Shown here piece by piece: positions 57,384 to 64,000 of a stretch of 64,000 nucleotides of DNA. The position numbers and the translations under genes are program-made. The notes beneath the pieces are model-generated. The model had not been told where the DNA came from, did no database searches, and saw nothing but the letters and a program-made list of their open reading frames with translations. Within the stretch, counting starts at the first letter, position 1, and each line of letters starts with the position of its first letter. Source of the DNA: Selaginella tamariscina (lineage: Eukaryota > Streptophyta > Lycopodiopsida > Selaginellales > Selaginellaceae); contig PUQB01000964.1 in NCBI GenBank assembly GCA_003024785.1, positions 1 through 64,000 on the forward strand, in the 5' to 3' direction.

Positions 57384-57725
57384 ATGTACAACCAATTTAT
57401 GGAGCCGTGTGGGATTTATACACAGGACATGCAGCAGACAATGGCAGCATATGGTCAACAAACAGAAGATTGCTCGCCTGTTACAAGTTTGTATAATTGT
57501 ATACACCAAGAGGTGCAAACAATGTGGCATGGGCAGAATATGGATTTATCACAGTTGGATGCTTCACAAGATGATGATTTTGATGCGAGTACATATTTGA
57601 ATAATAGTTACGACCATGGTGATGATGGTTTGGGTAATCATCAAGATAGTTCGAGTATAGAGGCTCAAGTAAACAACGGGTGGAGCTATGAAGAGTTAAA
57701 CAACTTTCTGTTGGATCAAGATTAA
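57384..57725 (+). CDS. 113-aa acidic hypothetical protein (copy B)
   Basis: Identical in predicted protein to 44624-44965: MYNQFMEPCGIYTQDMQQTM to the C-terminal SYEELNNFLLDQD. The sequence from this ATG onward is almost base-for-base the same in both copies, while the sequence just upstream differs clearly. It converges with the XRN-like gene, whose stop is about 120 bp away. No domain is recognised; it is Gln, Asp and Asn rich. Confidence 0.55.
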   Translation: MYNQFMEPCGIYTQDMQQTMAAYGQQTEDCSPVTSLYNCIHQEVQTMWHGQNMDLSQLDASQDDDFDASTYLNNSYDHGDDGLGNHQDSSSIEAQVNNGWSYEELNNFLLDQD

Positions 57726-57846
57726 CAGACACTGTATTATGTTCACTAAGTATTTTAATATATGAATTTTTACGGTCGCCCGTGCGTGTGTACAGTACTT
57801 ATACAATTAGACTAGTATCTCTTAAGAATATTTCACAGTTTACATT

Positions 57847-59130
57847 CTATATAGGAACTAGCTTACACCTATCTGTGATGATAGGTGGACGATATGTTCC
57901 ACACCTTCTCCACTTCCTGGGCGGGGACTGTACGGATTCGGGACTTGTGCTGGTACCAAGGTTGACACGCTTCCACGGGTGAAACATGGTGATGATATCC
58001 ACTTCATCATACTCATCAGATGCAGGTGTACGCATGTTATGGCTGAGTAACGTGTTTGCCACCACTGGGTGATCCAAAGCGTGCAGTATATCACTGATAC
58101 TCGGTCCCCTGTCAACCGTGTATTCCCAGTCGCTTGCGTGCCCTTGAAAGTAATACTGAGAAACCCACATTAACCCCTTTAAATACTCTATCCCTACATT
58201 GTTTGAACTGGGGCTTAAACTTTCCTCTTGCAACATCCCCAGTAGGACTCTCAAGTACTTCTTAAGTCGTTCAAGCTTTAATACACCATCTTCAATGATG
58301 TACCCTCCCATTTCTGGACGAACAAGAGCATATACTGTTCTTAAGTCGTGGATTGTCACGTTGGAGCCCAACGAAGGTAGATAGTCATTTCCCAACAGAA
58401 ACGATAAGAACACGAAATCCCGTACAAATCCCTTGTTTATGGTTAGAGAAGCATTCTGTATTTGGAGATCTCCTGTCAAGCTCTGGCTAAGCATACCGAT
58501 TTTGATAAACTTCTTCGACTCTTGCTTGTAAGCCCCATCTGGTCTTAATATGTATATCTTATCGGAAAATCTATGCGCCAGAGACAGCATGACAAGATCT
58601 GCATCCCGCCCGTAAAAACAGTGAAGTGACCTTGTGTCGGATCCCTCTAAACTTGTATAATAGTTGAAATATTGCAGTATCTTGTGCTCTCCTTCTCCCG
58701 GTATTCTCGGCCCGGAGATAACAGCTTTTAACATTCTCCAGCGGCTGTGCGTCTTCATTTTTCTTTCCACAAATTCCTTGAGTTCCGCCTCAAACTCTAT
58801 CTTGAACAATTTCATGTTGAAGTTTAGCCCTGGTTTGTTAACTCCTTCGGCTTGTTGTACATGTGCTCTCTTTTGGCAAGGGCTCTTGCCATCCAATGCT
58901 ATGAACAGCAGTCGGGACGGGGCAACTGTAGATACAAGATCCTCTAGGGCCGCAAGAACCATCCCGGAGACTTCTTTGTGAGTTGAAGGTGGGTTAGCTC
59001 CAACAGTATCATAGATGAGGTTGTTGCCATCTATGTATAACCCATAAAATGAGGAGTTCGAGTGCTTTGCATCAATTACTGATTTATTGTGTCTGGAAAG
59101 TATCCATCCAAAGAATCCTGGGACACCCAT
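57847..59130 (-). CDS. Compact XRN-like 5'-3' exoribonuclease (copy B, intact)
   Basis: A single 427-residue frame. XRN enzymes digest 5'-monophosphate RNA. Visible hallmarks in order: MGVPGFFGWILSRHNK at the N-terminus, YIDGNNLIYD (first acidic residues), LLFIALDGKSPCQKR, ISGPRIPGEGEHKI, CFYGRDADLVMLSL, DFVFLSFLLGNDYLP, and YLKGLMWVSQYYFQGHASDW with a following SISDILHAL. These cover the acidic catalytic set of conserved region 1 and part of region 2. The length is far below cellular XRN proteins (about 900-1,600 residues), so domains beyond the core are missing; compact XRN-like proteins are also known from large DNA viruses. It has no introns, unlike most plant XRN genes, and sits among transposon remains, so it may be captured or mobile. 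Its start is followed upstream by AT-rich sequence shared with copy A. Confidence 0.85.
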   Translation of the reverse strand: MGVPGFFGWILSRHNKSVIDAKHSNSSFYGLYIDGNNLIYDTVGANPPSTHKEVSGMVLAALEDLVSTVAPSRLLFIALDGKSPCQKRAHVQQAEGVNKPGLNFNMKLFKIEFEAELKEFVERKMKTHSRWRMLKAVISGPRIPGEGEHKILQYFNYYTSLEGSDTRSLHCFYGRDADLVMLSLAHRFSDKIYILRPDGAYKQESKKFIKIGMLSQSLTGDLQIQNASLTINKGFVRDFVFLSFLLGNDYLPSLGSNVTIHDLRTVYALVRPEMGGYIIEDGVLKLERLKKYLRVLLGMLQEESLSPSSNNVGIEYLKGLMWVSQYYFQGHASDWEYTVDRGPSISDILHALDHPVVANTLLSHNMRTPASDEYDEVDIITMFHPWKRVNLGTSTSPESVQSPPRKWRRCGTYRPPIITDRCKLVPI

Positions 59131-59480
59131 GTTATCTCCTTGAAAGAATGTATGCCAAACCCTAAAATAAAATGCTTAATATATATGATTAAACACTTGT
59201 TACCTTTTTTTTAAAGGTAAAGCCCATTCCAAAATGGGAAGCTTTTATTATTAATTAATTATTTAATAAAGTAAATTTTCAATTATATATAATTGTGATT
59301 ATGTTCTTTTATTCATGTTTGTTAAATTGAATTTAAATTACTATTTTTTACCTTTATTAATGAATTATAAAGTAAATAAGAGAAATGTAGCTTATATATA
59401 TATATATATACATATATCTGTTAATTAACTATTGGGCTTTTCAGTTATACTCAATCTATTACAATTCATGCGGTTGTATA
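59131..59480. other. AT-rich spacer between XRN-like and PPR sequences (copy B)
   Basis: Same content as 46354-46700, with a slightly longer TA run near 59394-59412. No gene is seen. Confidence 0.5.
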
Positions 59481-59492
59481 GAAGAATACATA

Positions 59493-60060
59493 ATCTACAA
59501 CAGCGTTTCATCCAGTTTCAATAATGAGTTGTATGTCACCCTTGCAGCAGCTACGTTGTTCCACTTGTGACAAGCACCAAGTATTGAGGTCCACATATCA
59601 ACATCTGCATCAAATGGCATCTTATCAACCATTCGTAATGCATCCTCTTTATCCCTTGCCAGAAGATCTATCATACACGTATGTATAATGTATTTTAGCT
59701 GCATTTTCTCAAGGTGCTTTGTTAAACTCACTGTTCCATTGTCTCAAAGAGTTTCACCTTGTTGGCTATAGCCGCTCAATAATGCATTCCAAGCATAGAC
59801 GTCCTTCACTATTATAGAGTCGAAAGTTTCTATAGCACATCCCTCTCCCCACACTTGCCATAAAACTCAACTAAACATGCCCCAATCTGTGTATCACTCC
59901 TCAGTATTTCACTGTGGAAATACATTTCTTTCTTCATATCCTCCAGGTTCTTACAAGTTATCACTCCTGCAACAAAGGAAGCACTCTTCAGTGTAACACC
60001 TTCATAGACCATCCTTTGAAGCATCTCCAGTGCAAGCTCGTCCTCCCCATTAATGTTAGC
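59493..60060 (-). pseudogene. PPR gene 3'-end fragment (copy B, first)
   Basis: Counterpart of 46720-47300, with the same frame breaks and the same landmarks (WTSILGACHKWNNVAAARVT). Confidence 0.65.
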
Positions 60061-60870
60061 TGGATCTGATTCAACGTTGATGTAAATGTGGACCCATAAA
60101 TAAATTGCTATATAGCATGTTAATTAAGTGACTTTTTTAATAAATAATTCATTAATTATACCTAAACTTTATACATGTTACTACCAAATTTAAAATATGC
60201 TTTATTATATTAATTTTGGCATTTGGTAACCAGTGAATATTGTATTTAATAACTTATTTAAAGTTCAATTAAATATTAACATGACAAAAGTGATTATTGT
60301 TGATTACTAAAGATTTGTAATTTCTTTGTTCTAACCCTACCAAAGGGGTTTAGGATTCATTGCGGTAGGATATATTTATATATATAAAATGGTAATCGCT
60401 CGTAAATTATTATAGCTTTAGCCTTTAGAAATACCGATTTTATAATAATACATTATAATTATAAAATCGGTATTTCTAAAGGCTAAAGCTATAATAATTT
60501 TTGTTGCTTATCATATTAAAATTAATAATTATTTACTCAATACTATCTTTTTGTTCTTTTAAAAACAGTTATAAACCTCAATAATAATTATTGAGAACTT
60601 TTTACCTTTTTTAAAAAAGGTAAAGCCTATTCCAAAATGGGAAGCTTTTATTATTAATTAATTATTTAATAAAGTGAATTTTCAATTATATATAATTGTG
60701 ATTATATTCTTTTATTCAAGGTTTTAAATGAGGAAAGAAATGTTAAATTGAATTTAAATTACTATTTTTTACCTTTATTAATGAATTATAAAGTAAATAA
60801 GAGAAATATAGCTTATAAATATATATATGTTAATTAACTATTTAATATATTGGGCTTTTCAATTATTACT
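60061..60870. other. AT-rich spacer with foldback element (copy B)
   Basis: Equivalent of 47301-48100. No coding sequence is seen. Confidence 0.5.
60404..60500. repeat. Perfect foldback hairpin (copy B, about 43-bp arms)
   Basis: Same as 47636-47731 but with two or three extra paired bases near the loop (CCGATTTTATAAT pairs with ATTATAAAATCGG), so this copy forms the longer stem. Confidence 0.7.
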
Positions 60871-60877
60871 CAATCTA

Positions 60878-62132
60878 TTATAATTCATGCAGTTGTATAG
60901 AAGAATTGATCATATAAGCCACAACAGTGTTTTCGTCCAGTTTCAATAATGAATTATATGCCACCTTTGCAGCAGCTACGTTGTTCCACTTGTGACAAGC
61001 ACCAAGTACTGAGGTCCATATAACAACATCTGGATCAAATGGCATCTCATCAATCATTCGTAATGCTTCCTCTATATAGTTATCCCTTGCCAGAAGATCT
61101 ATCATACACGTATGTATAATGTCTTTTACTGTATTTTAACTGCATTTCCTCAAGATGCTTTGTTAAACTCACCTCGTTTGGGTACACACTCCTTTCTTGT
61201 TTCATTGTCTCAAAGAGTTGGATCACTTTTGTGGTTTCACCTTGTTGGTTATAGCTACTCAATAATGCATTCCAAGCATAAACGTCCTTCACTATCACAG
61301 AGTCGAAAATTTCTATAGCAACATCTCTCTCCCCGCCATAAAACTCAACTAAGCATGTCCCAATCTCCTCAGTATTTCACTGTGGAAATGCATTTCTTTC
61401 TTCATATCCTCCAGGTTCTTACTCCTGCAACAAAGGAAGCACTCTTCAGTGTAACACCTTCATATACCATCCTCTGAAGCATCTCTAGTGCAAGCTCGTC
61501 CTCCCCATTCTCTACGTAGCCCTAGATGCAGTTCCATGTTACAATGTCACGGTAAAGCATCCCATCGAAAATATTGCGTGCTTCCATTGTGCTTCTCCCT
61601 TTCATGTACATATCCAACAGTGCGTTCTCTACAAAGACGTTACAAAAGTGCCTAGATGTGAATATCATCTCCCTTGGTAAGCCATCTTTGGCCAGAGATG
61701 CACAAGCTGCAAGCGCTGCAACGTAAGTTCTGGCATTAGTTTTGCATCCACTCATATCCATGGCATCAAAGAGCTTGACAGCCATCTTGCTCTTCCCATC
61801 TTCCACGTATCCTTATAAGAGCACATTCCATGTAACCACGCTCCGATGGGCTGTTCCTCAAAAATACTATGAGCATCAGAGAGGCTCTCACATCTAGAGT
61901 ACACGTTGATGGGTGTGTTCTCCATAAAGACATCACAGCACTTGTTCCTCACTGCCTCATAATAAATAGATCTTCCTTTCTCCAGCCACTTCATGGTATG
62001 TTGTAGAATCTGGTGTTTATCTTCTATGTGATCAAACAGTTGTATGGTCGTTCTCCACATAGCCTTGTATCAATGCATTCCATAACACCACGTCACGTTG
62101 AACAATCCCATCCAACACACTCTTAGCATCAC
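60878..62132 (-). pseudogene. PPR protein gene, C-terminal half (copy B, cut by a retrotransposon)
   Basis: Reads RTYVAALAACASLAKDGLPR, VENALLDMYMKGRSTMEARN, DVYAWNALLSSYNQQGETTK and WTSVLGACHKWNNVAAAKVA. It is slightly better preserved than copy A (the frame from 61806 to 61522 is longer) but still frameshifted. The upstream half is removed or displaced by the gypsy element that starts at 62133. Confidence 0.7.
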
Positions 62133-62342
62133 TGTTACGACCCATATAACAAATCAAAGAATATTCTCCAGAAAAGTATAAGCTAGAATACTCTTAAAGA
62201 GCTATACCTAGATGTAAGAGAATGAAGGACACCCTAATTTTGAGAAGCCTTTTGGAGAGCAGCGTGTGGAGACTAGAGACAGCTCGGGGGAGGTTGGGTG
62301 GTTTTGTGAGGGTCTCTAGTTTGTACGTAGTGGTGCTTAACA
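62133..62342 (+). mobile_element. 5' LTR of a Ty3/gypsy retrotransposon (210 bp)
   Basis: Starts TGTTACGACCC and ends GTGGTGCTTAACA. Immediately downstream ATTAGTATCGGAGGCAAGG resembles an initiator-Met-type primer-binding site. The PPR sequence of copy A (CTTAGCATCACCCATACTG) is interrupted at CATCAC. Confidence 0.65.
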
Positions 62343-62650
62343 ATTAGTATCGGAGGCAAGGTTCGAGATGAGTGCTTGGTGGGAAGGGATAATATCACCT
62401 ATGTGGAGATGTTGGACACTGAAAGGTAAATTGTCCAAGGAGAAGCAAGCCCAAGGGCAAAAGTTTTAATGGGAGTAAGGACAAGTAAACGCTTAAGAAG
62501 CTTTAGAAGATGGAGCGTGGAGAGCACAAAGGAGACTTCTCTAAACCACAAGGTAAATTTCTATTTGTTCTTGCTCATTAGGTAAACTACATGGCACGGG
62601 AGGAGCCACACACACGTGCTATTATGGTGGAGGGACGACTAATTAGTGGA
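62343..62650 (+). other. Leader of the Ty3/gypsy element
   Basis: Contains the PBS-like sequence and no long ORF. Confidence 0.4.
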
Positions 62651-63775
62651 GGAGTGCAACTTGCCCACGAAGACTGTGCCTCAATACGAATTTGAAAGCT
62701 CAACTATCACATAGAGTTACAGTGCTTGTGTGGAGGAGTTACAACTGGAGGTTGGCAAAACCCAGCTGGTGGAGCTGCACGAAGACTGCCTCAATACGAG
62801 ATTGAGGGCTCAGCTATCACACAGAGCTACAGTGCTTGTGTGGAGGAGTTACAGCTGGAGGTTGGCAAAACCCAGCTGGTGGAGCTGCACGAAGACTATG
62901 CCTCAATACGAGATTGAGGACTCAACTATCACACAGAGCTACAGTGCTTGTGTGGAGGAGTTACAGCTGGAGGTTAGCAAAACCCAGCTGGTGGAGCTAC
63001 ACGAAGACTATGCCTCAATACGAGATTGAGGGCTTAGTTGTGACACAGAACTAAATTGCTTGCGTGGAGGAGTTACAGTTGTAGGTTGGCAAAACCCAGC
63101 TGGTGGAGCTACACGAAGACTATGCCTCAATACGAGATTGAGGGCTTAGTTGTGACATAGAGCTAAATTGCTTGTGTGGAGGAGTTACAGTTGTAGGTTG
63201 GCAAAACCCAGCTGGTGGAGCTGCACAAAGACTGTGCCTCAATACGAGATTGAGGGCTTAGTTGTGACACAGAGCTAAATTGCTTGTGTGGAGGAGTTAT
63301 AGTTGTAGGTTGGCAAAACCCAGCTGGTGGAGCTGCACGAAGACTGTGCCTCAATACGAGATTGAGGGCTCAGCTATCACATAGAGCTACAGTGCTTGTG
63401 TGGAGGAGTTACAGTTGTAGGTTGGCAAAACCTAGCTGGTGGAGCTGCACAAAGACTGTGCCTCAATACGAGATTGAGGGCTTAGTTGTGACACAACTAA
63501 ATTGCTTGTGTGGAGGAGTTACAGCTATAGGTTGGCAAAACCCAGCTGGTGGAGTTGCACGAAGACTGTGCCTCAATACGAGATTGAGGGCTTAGCTATC
63601 ACACAAAGCTACAGTGCTTGTGTGGAGGAGTTACAGCTGTAGGTTGGCAAAACCTAGTTGGTGGAGTTGCACAGAGACTGTGCCTTAATACGAGATTGAG
63701 GGCTTAGTTGTGACACAGAGCTAAATTGCTTGTGTGGAGGAGTTACAACTAGAGGTTGGCAAAACCCAGCTGGTG
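62651..63775 (+). repeat. Tandem array of about 110-bp units inside the gypsy element
   Basis: GGAGGAGTTACA recurs near 62731, 62841, 62952, 63066, 63178, 63290, 63403, 63511, 63625 and 63738, that is ten units of 108-114 bp. Each unit holds CCTCAATACGAGATTGAGG, which can form a 7-bp stem, and a GGCAAAACCCAGCTGGTGGA word. Apparent proteins in this stretch are translated repeats. Confidence 0.9.
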
Positions 63776-64000
63776 GAGACTTTCTTTCTTGCGAAGCTAG
63801 TGCGTGTGGATCCTAAGATCTAGTGAAGCACCAAGCACATGAAGCTTGAGTATAGTGAAGTGAAAGACACTTGGTTTGGAACAAAGCTTGAATCTCTAAA
63901 CAAGTTCTTTTACTATCACCTTGAGCAAAGCTGTTGTGTGAGGAGTTTGCTGACGTCTTCCCTCTCGAGCTACCTCATGGCTTACCACATGCAAGAGGTG
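63776..64000 (+). pseudogene. Ty3/gypsy polyprotein fragment (start of reverse transcriptase region)
   Basis: The last 61 bases read EEFADVFPLELPHGLPHARG, the conserved peptide just upstream of the reverse transcriptase domain in Ty3/gypsy pol. A stop lies 18 bases upstream in this frame and no gag or protease can be read between the LTR and here, so the element is probably defective or its gag was replaced by the tandem array. It continues beyond the window. Confidence 0.7.

Noticed and set aside
62726..63595. ORFs of 63-103 codons in the 110-bp array
   Set aside because: They repeat with the array period in three frames and on both strands, so they are satellite translation.

Overview
The window looks like nuclear DNA of a land plant, probably a seed-free one (fern, lycophyte or bryophyte). 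The reasons are plant-type telomere motifs (CCCTAAA), PLS-type pentatricopeptide repeat (PPR) gene fragments, short GT-AG introns, AT-rich spacers, and many nested retrotransposons and DNA transposons. I see no ordinary single-copy housekeeping gene and no rRNA or tRNA gene. Almost everything is mobile DNA or broken gene copies carried with it. The species is inference.

The main discovery is a large DNA transposon present twice: copy 1 at 1725-15914 (14.2 kb) and copy 2 at 26651-41627 (15.0 kb). Both have the same 27-bp terminal inverted repeats (TIRs, two mismatches) and both are flanked by 4-bp target duplications (AAGT and CCAA). For copy 1 the empty target site also exists in this window (around 51204), which fixes the ends to the base. 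Layout inside each copy: left TIR; a two-exon transposase gene on the minus strand (DUF7869-like, with DNCAGENKN and GHTHEDID motifs); an array of the perfect 18-bp palindrome GGCGGGATTAATCCCGCC; a 3.5-4 kb AT-rich, microsatellite and telomere-repeat core; a second palindrome array; a four-exon plus-strand gene for a roughly 970-residue protein with a ParB-like domain and a DNA-methyltransferase-like domain; a two-exon gene for an FCP1/NIF-type HAD phosphatase; right TIR. The arrays sit 5' of the two diverging transcription units. I propose that the ParB-like protein or the transposase recognises the palindromes. Both copies carry frameshifts, mostly at different places, so neither is obviously autonomous.

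Regions: 1-1724 and 15915-18660 flank copy 1 and hold pieces of a second ParB/methyltransferase gene family (type II), with copy 1 sitting in what looks like one of its introns. 16662-17285 is a solo LTR in that gene. 18661-20245 has hairpin-forming tandem repeats and a solo LTR. 20246-44358 is a MULE-like transposase gene split by an LTR retroelement (20360-24663) and by a solo LTR (25821-42497) that itself contains giant-element copy 2. 44513-50250 has a heat-shock-element cluster, a 113-aa ORF, a broken compact XRN-like exonuclease gene and PPR pseudogenes. 50291-53604 has a small hypothetical gene and another type II ParB/methyltransferase pseudogene. 53605-62132 repeats the MULE, LTR, 113-aa ORF, XRN (here an intact 427-aa frame) and PPR order. 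62133-64000 is the 5' part of a Ty3/gypsy retrotransposon with a 110-bp tandem array where gag would be expected.
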